DNA of 64,000 bases from contig NZ_JACCFP010000001.1 in NCBI RefSeq assembly GCF_013410655.1, positions 4,363,501 through 4,427,500 on the forward strand, read 5' to 3'. Positions 1-8,759 of this stretch are shown here, one piece after another (positions within the stretch are counted from its first letter, which is position 1; every line of letters begins with the position of its first letter). The position numbers and the translations under genes are program-made. Below the pieces are notes generated by a model. The model was given only the letters and a program-made list of their open reading frames with translations. It was not told the DNA's origin and did no database searches. The DNA comes from Nocardioides thalensis (GTDB lineage Bacteria > Actinomycetota > Actinomycetes > Propionibacteriales > Nocardioidaceae).

Positions 1-282
1 GCGTTCGCCGTCGCCGACGAGGGCCAGCGCGCGGAGCTGGCGATCCGCGACTGGGCCCGGCGCGATCCCGCCGTCGAGGCCCGGCTGCGTGGGGTCGACG
101 AGCGCCGGATGGCCTACCTGCGCGACCTCTTCGCCCAGATCTGCGACGACCCGCTGGACACCGAGGCCCGCGCGCTCACGGCCTACTCGCTGTTCGTCGG
201 CCAGCACTTCCTGGCCACGGGGCACGACGGCCACACCCGTCACGAGGTGCTCCGCGCGGCCCTCGAGGGGCTTCTGCGCTGA
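1..282 (+). CDS. TetR family regulator, C-terminal part (cut by window edge)
   Basis: Frame 1 is open from the first base to TGA at 280-282 and gives the last 93 residues of a protein. The helical stretch with ELAIRDWARRDP followed by RMAYLRDLF resembles the ligand-binding, dimerising C-terminal domain of TetR repressors. The DNA-binding helix-turn-helix lies outside the window, so the assignment rests on the C-terminal half only and the target is unknown. The gene runs head-on into the DUF1905 gene with no gap. It could also be another all-helical regulator. Confidence 0.6.
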   Translation, partial: AFAVADEGQRAELAIRDWARRDPAVEARLRGVDERRMAYLRDLFAQICDDPLDTEARALTAYSLFVGQHFLATGHDGHTRHEVLRAALEGLLR

Positions 283-576
283 TCAGGCGATCGGCTCGAC
301 CCGCATCCGTACGGCGACGTGGTCGCCCTCGTCGATGCCCTCGGCACGGCGGACCGCGACCTTGAGGCCGAGCAGGTAGCGCCCGTCCTTGGGGAACAGC
401 GAGGTGGTGAACTCGGTGTCGCCCACCGTCGCCGTCACCGGGATGCAGCCCCAGCCATAGCTGAGCATCGCCTCGTCGGCCTTGATGTCGGCGCTGTCCT
501 CCTCGGGCACGGCGACGTAGTAGAACGGCGCGGGCCCGCGCCACTCGAACACCGGGCCGCTGAACTCGAGCTCCAT
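283..576 (-). CDS. DUF1905 domain protein
   Basis: This 97-residue protein fits the short, single-domain DUF1905 family: a beta-rich start with FEWRGPAPFYYV, then SYGWGCIPV and TTSLFPKDGRYLL, and an EGIDEGDHVAVR strand near the end. The family has no firm biochemical role. The ATG at 574-576 has a GGAGAG ribosome site 8-10 bases ahead, and it shares one base with the stop of the gene upstream (TGATG), so the two are probably translationally coupled in one transcript. Confidence 0.8.
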   Translation of the reverse strand: MELEFSGPVFEWRGPAPFYYVAVPEEDSADIKADEAMLSYGWGCIPVTATVGDTEFTTSLFPKDGRYLLGLKVAVRRAEGIDEGDHVAVRMRVEPIA

Positions 577-1031
577 CAGCTTCTCTCCTGCAGCGCCCTG
601 ATCGCCTCGTCGACCGTCTCCGCGACCACGACCTCGTCGCCCGCGAAGGACGGCACCTCGCCCGCGACCACCGCTAACGGCACGGCCGTCCGCGCAGCCA
701 GGGCGACCTCGGACAGCGTGCCCCACGACCCACCGATCGCGAGCACCGCGTCGGCGCTGCGCACGAGCAGCGCGTTGCGCATCTCCCCCATCCCGGTCGG
801 CAGGGCGAAGGCATGGCCCGGGGCGGCGGCAGACCGGTCGGTGCCCGGGAGGATCGCGATCGCCGTACCGCCGGCGGCGGACACGCCCTCGGCGGCCGCG
901 GCCATCACTCCACCGAGGCCGCCGGTGAGCACGACCCAGCCCCCCGCCGCCAGCAGCCGCCCGGCACGCCGGGCATGGTCGAGCAGCGCGGGGTCGGCGT
1001 CGGCCGGTCCGCACACGGCGACGTAGCGCAT
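576..1031 (-). CDS. SLOG / TIGR00725-type nucleotide-binding protein
   Basis: A 151-residue Rossmann-like protein. GGLGGVMAAAAEG is the glycine-rich nucleotide-binding loop, and GMGEMRNALLVRSADAVLAI followed by GGSWGTLSE is the second conserved block of the SLOG (LOG / lysine-decarboxylase-like) superfamily. Relatives bind or cleave nucleotide derivatives, and LOG enzymes release cytokinin-like bases. Nothing here shows which substrate is used. It overlaps the DUF1905 gene by one base (TGATG) and begins about 45 bases after the dehydrogenase stop, so the three minus-strand genes may form one operon. Confidence 0.8.
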   Translation of the reverse strand: MRYVAVCGPADADPALLDHARRAGRLLAAGGWVVLTGGLGGVMAAAAEGVSAAGGTAIAILPGTDRSAAAPGHAFALPTGMGEMRNALLVRSADAVLAIGGSWGTLSEVALAARTAVPLAVVAGEVPSFAGDEVVVAETVDEAIRALQERS

Positions 1032-1075
1032 GGTCCCGAGGATAGGACCGGGGAGCCCGGCGGGGTCCGCGGCCG

Positions 1076-2536
1076 TCAGATCAGGTCGACGGAGAAGTAG
1101 CGGGTCTCCTGGAACTCCCGGATCCCCTCGCGCGCGCCCTCGCGGCCGAGCCCGCTCTGCTTGACCCCGCCGAACGGCGCGGACGGGTCGGAGACCAGCC
1201 CGCGGTTGATGCCGACCATGCCGGCCTCGACCCGCTCGGCGATCTTGAGGGCGTCCTGGAGGCGGCCCGCGTAGACGTAGGCGGCCAGGCCGTACTCGGT
1301 GTCGTTGACGAGGCGGATCATCTCCTCCTCGTCGTGCCAGGTGACGACGGGCGCGACCGGCCCGAAGACCTCGTCGGTGAGGATCTCGGCGTCGGGTGCG
1401 ACGTCGGTCAGGATGACCGGCGCGACGTAGGCGCCGCCGTCGGGAGCCGTGGCCTGGTGGGCGATCCGGGCGCCTGCGGCGACCGCCGCGTCGACCTTCT
1501 CGCGGATCTCGCCCGCGGCCTTCTCGGTGATCATCGGGCCGATCTCGGTCTGCTCGTCCGACGCGGGCCCCACGCGCAGGGCCTCGACCGCCTTGCCGAA
1601 GCGGGCGACGAAGGCGTCGGCGACGTCGGCGTGGACGTAGAACCGGTTGGCAGCGGTGCACGCCTGGCCGCCGTTGCGGAACTTCGCGATCATCGCGCCC
1701 GCGACGGCGGCGTCGAGGTCGGCGTCGGCCGTGACCACGAACGGCGCGTTGCCGCCGAGCTCCATGCTCGCGTTGACGACACGGTCGGCCGCCTGGTGCA
1801 GCAGCCGCCGGCCCACCGGCGTGGAGCCGGTGAACGAGATCTTGCGGACCCGCTCGTCCTCGAGCCACGCGCCCACGACGGCGCCGGAGTCCTTGGTCGT
1901 GACCAGGTTGACCACACCGTCGGGCAGGCCGGCCTCCCGCATCAGGTCGACGATCGCGATCGCGGTGAGCGGGGTCTCCGACGCGGGCTTGAGCACCACG
2001 GTGCAGCCCGCGGCCAGCGCGGGCGCGATCTTGCGCGTCGCCATGGCGGCCGGGAAGTTCCAGGGGGTCACGAGCACCGCGACGCCCACGGGCTGGTGCG
2101 TCACGAACGTCTTGGCCCCGGTCGCGGGCGCGGTCGCGTAGTCGCCCTCCGATCGCACCGCCTCCTCCGCGAACCAGCGGAAGAACTCGGCGGCGTAAGC
2201 GACCTCCGCCTTGGCGTCGGCCTGCGCCTTGCCGTTCTCGGCGCTCATCAGCGCGGCGAGGCGGTCGCCGTTGGCGACCATCAGCTCGAACGTACGGCGC
2301 AGCACCTCGGCGCGGACACGCGGCGCCGAGGCCGCCCACTCGCCGAGGGCTCCGGCAGCGGCGTCGACCGCGGCGGTGGCGTCGGCCGCCGTACCGTCGG
2401 GGACGTGGGCGAGCGGGCTGCCCGTCGCGGGGTCGTTGACCGGGAAGGTGGCGCCGGCGCCGCGCGGCCGGCCGCCGATCCGCAGGCCCCGCTCCGGGTC
2501 GAGCTCGGCGATGACGTCGGCGATCACGAGACTCAT
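1076..2536 (-). CDS. NAD(P)-dependent aldehyde dehydrogenase, succinate-semialdehyde type
   Basis: This 486-residue protein is the usual length for the ALDH superfamily. The catalytic cysteine is Cys293 in GGQACTAANR and the general base is Glu259 in MELGGNAP. The cofactor-binding PWNFP and FTGSTPVG motifs are present. The closest family by pattern is succinate-semialdehyde dehydrogenase (GabD), which oxidises succinate semialdehyde to succinate in GABA breakdown, but no transaminase gene lies nearby, so the substrate is inferred. It is probably the first gene of the minus-strand group ending with the DUF1905 gene. Confidence 0.88.
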   Translation of the reverse strand: MSLVIADVIAELDPERGLRIGGRPRGAGATFPVNDPATGSPLAHVPDGTAADATAAVDAAAGALGEWAASAPRVRAEVLRRTFELMVANGDRLAALMSAENGKAQADAKAEVAYAAEFFRWFAEEAVRSEGDYATAPATGAKTFVTHQPVGVAVLVTPWNFPAAMATRKIAPALAAGCTVVLKPASETPLTAIAIVDLMREAGLPDGVVNLVTTKDSGAVVGAWLEDERVRKISFTGSTPVGRRLLHQAADRVVNASMELGGNAPFVVTADADLDAAVAGAMIAKFRNGGQACTAANRFYVHADVADAFVARFGKAVEALRVGPASDEQTEIGPMITEKAAGEIREKVDAAVAAGARIAHQATAPDGGAYVAPVILTDVAPDAEILTDEVFGPVAPVVTWHDEEEMIRLVNDTEYGLAAYVYAGRLQDALKIAERVEAGMVGINRGLVSDPSAPFGGVKQSGLGREGAREGIREFQETRYFSVDLI

Positions 2537-2664
2537 GCCGTCGACACTACGCGCGCAGCGTCGGTTGCAGCAGGACGAGTTTTGGCCGATGAAGCAACGT
2601 GGGGGTGGGGTACGGCGTCCACATGAGAGCGTGAGAGTCGTCTCGCAACGCGGAGGGAGCCACA

Positions 2665-3597
2665 GTGAAGAGCACCAGCAGTGCCGGACGGGTGATCAAC
2701 AAGGGTCGTGCCCGGCTGAAGCTGCGCACCCGGCTGCGCGCGTTCGCCCACCCGGCGCCGGCCCACCCGGCCAACGGCGCGCTCCCGACCCTGGACGCCG
2801 CCGGGCCCGTCGAGTCGCTGCCCGCGCGCCGGACCGCGCCGGGCTCGTGGACCATCGCGCCGGGCACGGGGTTCATCGACCAGCACCCGCGGTTCCTCGA
2901 CACGAGCACCACCGCAGCGACGCGGTCGCGGCTCAACCTGCGGCACGAGGCGATCATCACCGACAACAAGGACGTGCTCGAGGGCGCCCGGGTGCTCGAC
3001 ATCGCGAGCCACGACGCCCGCTGGACGTACGCCGCGCTCCGGGCCGGCGCGAGCCACGTCACCGGCGCCGAGGGCCGCCCGGAGCTGGTCGCGCACGCGG
3101 AGGAGAACCTCCAGCACTACGGCGTCGACCCCGACCGCTACCGGTTCATCGTGGGCGACATCTTCACGACGCTGGACAAGGAGCGGCCGCAGGCCGACGT
3201 CGTGCTCTGCCTCGGCTTCCTCTACCACACGATGCGCTACGACGACGTCTTCCACGTGATGAGCCAGAGCAACGCCGAGTTCCTCATCCTCGACACCCAG
3301 GTCGAGCCGTCGCGCGAGGCGATCCTGCGCGTGCGGACCAACGGCGTCGTCGGACAGGGCAGCGCGTTCACCGACAGCCCGATCCACACCGGGCAGGTGC
3401 TGGTCGGCCGCCCGTCGGTGCGGGCACTGCGCACGATGGCGTGGGTCTACGGCTACCGGCTCGACCGGTTCTCCGACTGGTCCGGCATCCTCGAGGACAA
3501 CCCTCCCGGACGGACCGTCAAGGTCTACCGGGCCGGCGCGCGGGCCACGCTGCGCTTCAAGCGCGACCCGTCGCTCGGCACCCCTCCGGAGGAGTAG
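2665..3597 (+). CDS. SAM-dependent methyltransferase
   Basis: A 310-residue class I methyltransferase. GARVLDIASHDARWTYAAL is the SAM-binding motif I region (with SHD in place of the common GxG), VTGAEGRPELV is the acidic motif II, and VVLCLGFLYHTMRYDDV is the post-II strand typical of the tRNA-cmo5U / DUF1698-like group. The first 80 residues are an extra segment rich in Ala and Pro. The start is GTG with a GGAGGGA site 7 bases upstream. It stands alone on the plus strand. The substrate is unknown. Confidence 0.8.
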   Translation: MKSTSSAGRVINKGRARLKLRTRLRAFAHPAPAHPANGALPTLDAAGPVESLPARRTAPGSWTIAPGTGFIDQHPRFLDTSTTAATRSRLNLRHEAIITDNKDVLEGARVLDIASHDARWTYAALRAGASHVTGAEGRPELVAHAEENLQHYGVDPDRYRFIVGDIFTTLDKERPQADVVLCLGFLYHTMRYDDVFHVMSQSNAEFLILDTQVEPSREAILRVRTNGVVGQGSAFTDSPIHTGQVLVGRPSVRALRTMAWVYGYRLDRFSDWSGILEDNPPGRTVKVYRAGARATLRFKRDPSLGTPPEE

Positions 3598-3611
3598 TCG
3601 CGCCGACCTCG

Positions 3612-4899
<1,288 letters not shown>

Positions 4900-4928
4900 C
4901 ACTCCGACCGCCCCCGCACCCGTTGGAC

Positions 4929-4934
4929 TAGGCT
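4929..4934 (+). promoter_or_regulatory. -10 box (TAGGCT), likely leaderless lrp transcript
   Basis: TAGGCT fits the actinobacterial TANNNT -10 pattern and ends 6 bases before the ATG at 4941. No Shine-Dalgarno sequence lies in between, so the mRNA probably begins at or next to the start codon. Confidence 0.45.
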
Positions 4935-4940
4935 CTGTGC

Positions 4941-5441
4941 ATGGCTCTGGACCGTCTGGACATCGCGCTGCTCACCGCCCTTCGCGAGCACCCCCGCGCC
5001 GGCGCCCTCGAGCTGTCCCGGAGGCTCCAGGTCGCGCGCGCCACGGTGCAGGCCCGGCTGCAACGGCTGGAGGCCTCCGGCGTGGTCACCGGGTACGGCC
5101 CCGACGTCGACCTCGAGGCGGCCGGCGTCCAGCTCACGGCGTTCGTCACCCTCGAGATCGCGCAGGGAGCGTTGGACGAGGTCGCGGCCGAGCTGGAGGC
5201 GCTGCCGACGATCCTCGAGGCCCACATGACCACCGGCAGCGCCGACGTGGTCTGCAAGGTCGGCGCCAGCTCGCACGCCGACCTCCAGGAGACGCTGCTC
5301 GAGCTCAACCGCTCGACGTCGGTCGTGCGGTCCACGAGCGTCGTGGTGCTGGGCACGGTGGTGCCGCCGCGCGTGCTCCCCCTCCTGGCGCGCTCGGCCG
5401 AGGAGCGCGAGGCCCGGGCACCCGCCTACCGCAACGACTGA
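4941..5441 (+). CDS. Lrp/AsnC family transcriptional regulator
   Basis: A 166-residue protein with an N-terminal winged helix-turn-helix (residues about 4-60, with LDIALLTALREHPRAGALEL and ATVQARLQRLEASGVVTGY) and a C-terminal RAM (ligand-binding) domain of alternating strands and helices with MTTGSADVVCKV. Lrp proteins form multimers and respond to amino acids or related small molecules. Divergent placement beside hppD suggests that it controls tyrosine catabolism, possibly sensing an aromatic acid; this is inferred from context. It probably has a leaderless mRNA. Confidence 0.9.
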   Translation: MALDRLDIALLTALREHPRAGALELSRRLQVARATVQARLQRLEASGVVTGYGPDVDLEAAGVQLTAFVTLEIAQGALDEVAAELEALPTILEAHMTTGSADVVCKVGASSHADLQETLLELNRSTSVVRSTSVVVLGTVVPPRVLPLLARSAEEREARAPAYRND

Positions 5442-5480
5442 GTCCCTGTTTCAACCCGTCGGGCTGGGTACCTCCCCGTC

Positions 5481-5693
5481 ATGACTGATCAGGAGCGATT
5501 GGAAGCCATCCAGGCCGTCGTCGACCGCGTCACGTCGTGGCAGGACGGCGCCACCGAGGGCACCGTCGCCGCGGAGCTGCGGCACGGCGCCGAGGAGGTC
5601 GGCGTCGACCTCACCGACGAGGAGATCCGCAAGCTCGCCGACGCGATCGAGGACGAGCACGCCACGGTTCACGCCGCAGAGGTGCTCGGCTGA
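5481..5693 (+). CDS. Small acidic hypothetical protein
   Basis: A 70-residue, mostly helical acidic protein with two amphipathic stretches, LEAIQAVVDRVTSWQDGATE and LTDEEIRKLADAIEDEHATV. I do not recognise a family. No cysteines, signal peptide or membrane segment are seen. It lies between the lrp gene (39 bp after it) and the acyltransferase gene (15 bp before it), with start ATG at 5481 and no good ribosome site. Coding bias (third-position G/C) supports it being real. Confidence 0.6.
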   Translation: MTDQERLEAIQAVVDRVTSWQDGATEGTVAAELRHGAEEVGVDLTDEEIRKLADAIEDEHATVHAAEVLG

Positions 5694-5708
5694 CCTACGC
5701 TGTCGCCC

Positions 5709-6917
5709 ATGGCGACCATCCCGGCCGACGGGACCGGGACCGGCGCTCCTCCCGAGCGCCGCACCGAGATGGACGCCCTGCGCGCGCTGGTCGTCGTCGG
5801 CCTGGTGTTCTTCCACTCGGCACTCGTCTTCGACAGCGAGGACGACTTCTACGTCAAGAACGACGACACGGCGCCGCTGATGCTGGTCATCGGCGTGCTG
5901 GTCGTGTGGGCGATGCCGCTGCTGTTCGTGATCGGCGGCTTCGGCGCCCGCCAGTCGCTGGTGCGGCGCGGGCCCGGCGGCTTCGCCGTGGAGCGGCTGC
6001 GCCGCCTCGGCGTCCCGCTGGTGTTCGCGACGTTCGTCCTGCTGCCGCTGCCGCAGTGGCTGCGGCTGCGCGCCGCCGAGTCGAGCTATGACGAGTCGTA
6101 CGCCGACTTCTACCCGCGGTTCTTCGACGTCCACCTGTCCGTCGACCACCTGCCGTTCGTCGTGCAGGGCGAGCACTTCGAGTCCGGCCACCTGTGGTTC
6201 GTCGTGCTCCTGCTGTGCTTCTCGCTGCTCCTCGCCGTCCCGGCGGCGGTGGTGCCTCCCCGTTGGACCGGACGACTGGGCGACGCGGCAGGGCGAGCCG
6301 TCGAGCGCGCGCCCGCCCTGGTGCTGCTGCCCGCAGTGCCCCTGGCCGCGGTCTGCGCCGGTCTCGGCCTCGAGGAAGCCTACGGCGGGTGGCACCGCGT
6401 CGCCTATCTGCTGTTCTTCGCCGCCGGCCTCTTCCTCGTGGCCGACCGGCGCTTCCGCGACGCGGTGCGCGGCTGCGCGCGGCTCGCGCTGTGGACGGGC
6501 ATCGCGCTGTTCGTGCTCGGCGCCCCCGCGATGATGAGCGTGGACGACCCGTTCACCGACATGGGCGTGCTCGCCGTGCTGGGTCGAGCGGGGTTCGGCG
6601 TGACCGGGTGGTGCGCGGTGGTGGCGATCCTGGGGCTGCTGGACCGCCCGCGCCCGCCGTCGGCCGCTCCCGCCACCGGCCGGCCGCCCACCACGACCCA
6701 GCGAGTGTCGACGTACCTCGGCGACGCCGTGCTGCCGCTCTACGTCTTGCACCAGCCGGTCGTGGTGGCCGTCGCCTTCGGCGTCGTCGGCTGGGACCTC
6801 GCCGCGCCGCTGAAGTACGTCGTCATCGTGGTCGTGTCCCTCGCGCTCACCGTGGCCACGTACGACCTACTCGTCCGGCGGACCGCCCCCACGCGGTTCC
6901 TCTTCGGGATGCGGTGA
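5709..6917 (+). CDS. Acyltransferase 3 family membrane protein
   Basis: A 402-residue polytopic membrane protein. The opening RRTEMDALRALVVVGLVFFH carries the family's early conserved region with a His at the end of the first membrane helix, followed by about nine more hydrophobic segments. Acyltransferase 3 proteins move acyl groups onto sugars or glycans across the membrane, and this one is closest in pattern to the OpgC/glucan-modifying type. The acceptor is unknown. A TACGCT -10 box at 5696-5701 lies exactly 7 bases before the ATG, which suggests a leaderless mRNA separate from the small gene upstream. Confidence 0.85.
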   Translation: MATIPADGTGTGAPPERRTEMDALRALVVVGLVFFHSALVFDSEDDFYVKNDDTAPLMLVIGVLVVWAMPLLFVIGGFGARQSLVRRGPGGFAVERLRRLGVPLVFATFVLLPLPQWLRLRAAESSYDESYADFYPRFFDVHLSVDHLPFVVQGEHFESGHLWFVVLLLCFSLLLAVPAAVVPPRWTGRLGDAAGRAVERAPALVLLPAVPLAAVCAGLGLEEAYGGWHRVAYLLFFAAGLFLVADRRFRDAVRGCARLALWTGIALFVLGAPAMMSVDDPFTDMGVLAVLGRAGFGVTGWCAVVAILGLLDRPRPPSAAPATGRPPTTTQRVSTYLGDAVLPLYVLHQPVVVAVAFGVVGWDLAAPLKYVVIVVVSLALTVATYDLLVRRTAPTRFLFGMR

Positions 6918-6920
6918 CGG

Positions 6921-7526
6921 TCAGGACGCCTGCTCCCAGGTGTAGCCGTCCGGGTCGGTGAAGGACCCGACGCCGCTGATGGTGATCCGGTGCGGGCCCT
7001 CGGCGTCGGGCACGCCGGCGTCCTTGGCCACCTCGGCGCGGCGCAGGAGCGCGAGCTTCACGCCGCCGTCGGGCGCGAACTCGGCGTACTTCTTGCCGAA
7101 GCTCTTGGCGACCTTCAGGCCGCGGTCGACGTAGAACTCCTTGCTGGCGCGGACGTCCTCGACGCCGATGAGCAGGACGATCGCCTCGATCTCGCCGGTC
7201 GCCGGGCCCTTGTTCTTCTTGCTCTCCGAGACGAACTTCCAGACCGCGCCGTCGGGCGCCTGCACGACCCCGCCGTAGCCCCACATCGACTTGGTGACCG
7301 GCTTGATGACGGTGGCTCCGGCGGCGACGGCGGACTCGAAGTAGCTGTCGGCGTCGGCCGGCTGGGCGACGATCAGCGAGATGCTGTAGCCGCCGAACCC
7401 GGTGGCGGGGTCGGCGGACGCCCGCAGCTGCAGGCGGTCGCCGAGGTCGCCGAACGCCGCGGCGTAGAACTCGCGGGCGGCGTCGACGTCGGGGACGTCG
7501 AGGATCAGTGACTCGATGCTGGGCAT
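6921..7526 (-). CDS. Glyoxalase/bleomycin-resistance (VOC) family protein
   Basis: A 201-residue protein made of two VOC modules: residues about 1-105 (SLILDVPDVDAAREFYAAAF to DGAVWKFVS) and about 115-200 (EAIVLLIGVEDVRASKEFYV to DPDGYTWEQAS). VOC proteins are metal-dependent lyases, isomerases or dioxygenases, or drug-binding proteins. The usual metal-binding His is not obvious in either module, so a catalytic role is uncertain. The ATG at 7524-7526 has an AGGAG site 5 bases ahead. An exact ECF41 sigma promoter lies 38 bp upstream, which ties the gene to the sigma factor encoded at 11052-11960. Confidence 0.85.
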   Translation of the reverse strand: MPSIESLILDVPDVDAAREFYAAAFGDLGDRLQLRASADPATGFGGYSISLIVAQPADADSYFESAVAAGATVIKPVTKSMWGYGGVVQAPDGAVWKFVSESKKNKGPATGEIEAIVLLIGVEDVRASKEFYVDRGLKVAKSFGKKYAEFAPDGGVKLALLRRAEVAKDAGVPDAEGPHRITISGVGSFTDPDGYTWEQAS

Positions 7527-7563
7527 GTCTGCTCCTGGGGTGAGGGGATGCGTTCGTGGGGCT

Positions 7564-7590
7564 GACGTCGGGCGGAGCGGGTTTGTGACA
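7564..7590 (-). promoter_or_regulatory. ECF41-type promoter of the glyoxalase-like gene
   Basis: Read on the minus strand: TGTCACA (7590-7584), a 16-bp spacer, then CGTC (7567-7564). This is an exact match to the promoter motif I know for ECF41 sigma factors. It points at the VOC gene, whose ATG is 38 bp downstream. Confidence 0.8.
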
Positions 7591-7618
7591 CGGGTGGCGA
7601 CAGGCCTGCCCGTCGTCG

Positions 7619-7990
7619 TCAGTGGACGATCCGCACGAGCACGTCGGCCTCGACGCCCTCCTCGTCCAGTCGCTCGCGCAGCTGCCGCGCCACCTCGTCG
7701 TAGACCATCCGCTGGAGCATCGACGGCCGCACGCGGTTGAGCAGGCCGGCCGCCCGGTTCTCGCGGACCGCCAGCTCGGCGACGTTGTTGATCACGATCG
7801 CGATCTCCCTGGTCGTGCTGGCCGGCGCCTCGTCCCACTCGGCCAGCCGCTCCGCGGAGTCCGCGTCGAGCAGGCTCTCCATCTCGGCCTGCCGGCCGCG
7901 CAGCCGCGCGTTCGACCGCATCAGCACGGCGGAAGAAGCCAGGGCGGCGAGCGCGACGACGACGCCCGCGACGGCGACGAACGTGGTCAC
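7619..7990 (-). CDS. Membrane-anchored hypothetical protein
   Basis: A 123-residue protein with one N-terminal membrane helix (about residues 3-24, TTFVAVAGVVVALAALASSA) and a cytoplasmic or periplasmic helical, charged domain ending in VEADVLVRIVH. I do not recognise the family. A longer frame exists, but the GTG at 7988-7990 overlaps the stop of the upstream SDR gene as GTGA, a clear sign of translational coupling, so I chose it. The pair is probably one operon. Confidence 0.65.
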   Translation of the reverse strand: MTTFVAVAGVVVALAALASSAVLMRSNARLRGRQAEMESLLDADSAERLAEWDEAPASTTREIAIVINNVAELAVRENRAAGLLNRVRPSMLQRMVYDEVARQLRERLDEEGVEADVLVRIVH

Positions 7991-8730
7991 CGACCCCGCT
8001 CCGCGAACCAGTCGTCCCAGGTCTGGGTGCCGACTCGCCACGGCGCCGACGGCACCAGGTGGCCCGCGGTCATCGCCTTGCCGGCCGCGCCGGGCAGCCG
8101 GGCAGAGATCACCTTGCCCGCGCCGCGCGCCTTCCCGACGCGGCTCACGAGCTCGGACATCTCCAGCTGCTCGGGGCCACCCATCTCCAGGGTCTCGCCG
8201 TGGGGCGTCCCCGCCGCCAGCTCGGCCAGCGCCGCGCCCACCTCCCGCGCCGCGACCGGCGCCGAGAGCATCTTCGGCGCCATCACGACCGGCCCGATCT
8301 TCGCCCGCTCGAGCATCTGCTCGGCGAACTCGTGGAACTGGGTCGCCCGCAGGATGGTCGCCGGCCGGCCGCTGTCGCGCACCCGCTGCTCCTGGGCGAC
8401 CTTGCCGTCGTAGTAGCCGAACGGCACCTCGTCGATGCCGACGATGGAGAGCAGCACGTGGTGCGCGACGCCGGCCTGCTCCTCCGCGGCGAGCAGGTTG
8501 TCGCTCGTCGCGGTGAAGAACTCCACGGCCGGCCGCTTGCGGCTGGTCGCGATGTTGAGGCAGTCGATGACGGCGTCCACTCCGTCGAGACGGGCCGCCA
8601 GCCCGTCGCCGCTGAGGACGTCGACCCCGAGGCTGCGCGCGAGCGGGACGACGTCGTGGCCCTGGTCGGTCGCGGCCTCGGCAGCGTGGCGGCCGACGAC
8701 ACCGGTCGCACCGGCGATGGCGATCTTCAT
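7987..8730 (-). CDS. NAD(P)-binding SDR / NmrA-like oxidoreductase
   Basis: A 247-residue atypical short-chain dehydrogenase. IAIAGATGVVGRHAAEAA is the N-terminal GxxGxxG dinucleotide-binding loop, and HHVLLSIVGIDEVPFGYYDG contains the conserved Ser and Tyr region of NmrA/HSCARG-like proteins. Such proteins act as redox sensors or as reductases on quinones and small ketones; the substrate cannot be read from the sequence. It begins 29 bp after the HelR-like stop on the same strand and overlaps the membrane protein gene (GTGA), so all three may be co-transcribed from the helR promoter. Confidence 0.85.
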   Translation of the reverse strand: MKIAIAGATGVVGRHAAEAATDQGHDVVPLARSLGVDVLSGDGLAARLDGVDAVIDCLNIATSRKRPAVEFFTATSDNLLAAEEQAGVAHHVLLSIVGIDEVPFGYYDGKVAQEQRVRDSGRPATILRATQFHEFAEQMLERAKIGPVVMAPKMLSAPVAAREVGAALAELAAGTPHGETLEMGGPEQLEMSELVSRVGKARGAGKVISARLPGAAGKAMTAGHLVPSAPWRVGTQTWDDWFAERGR

Positions 8731-8759
8731 GGGGGCAGGCTAAGGGGGCCGGGTGTCGC

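Noticed and set aside
576-2339. Very long minus-strand open frame through the aldehyde dehydrogenase gene
   Set aside because: Only its last 151 codons form a credible protein (SLOG); the rest is an Arg-rich out-of-frame reading of the dehydrogenase gene.
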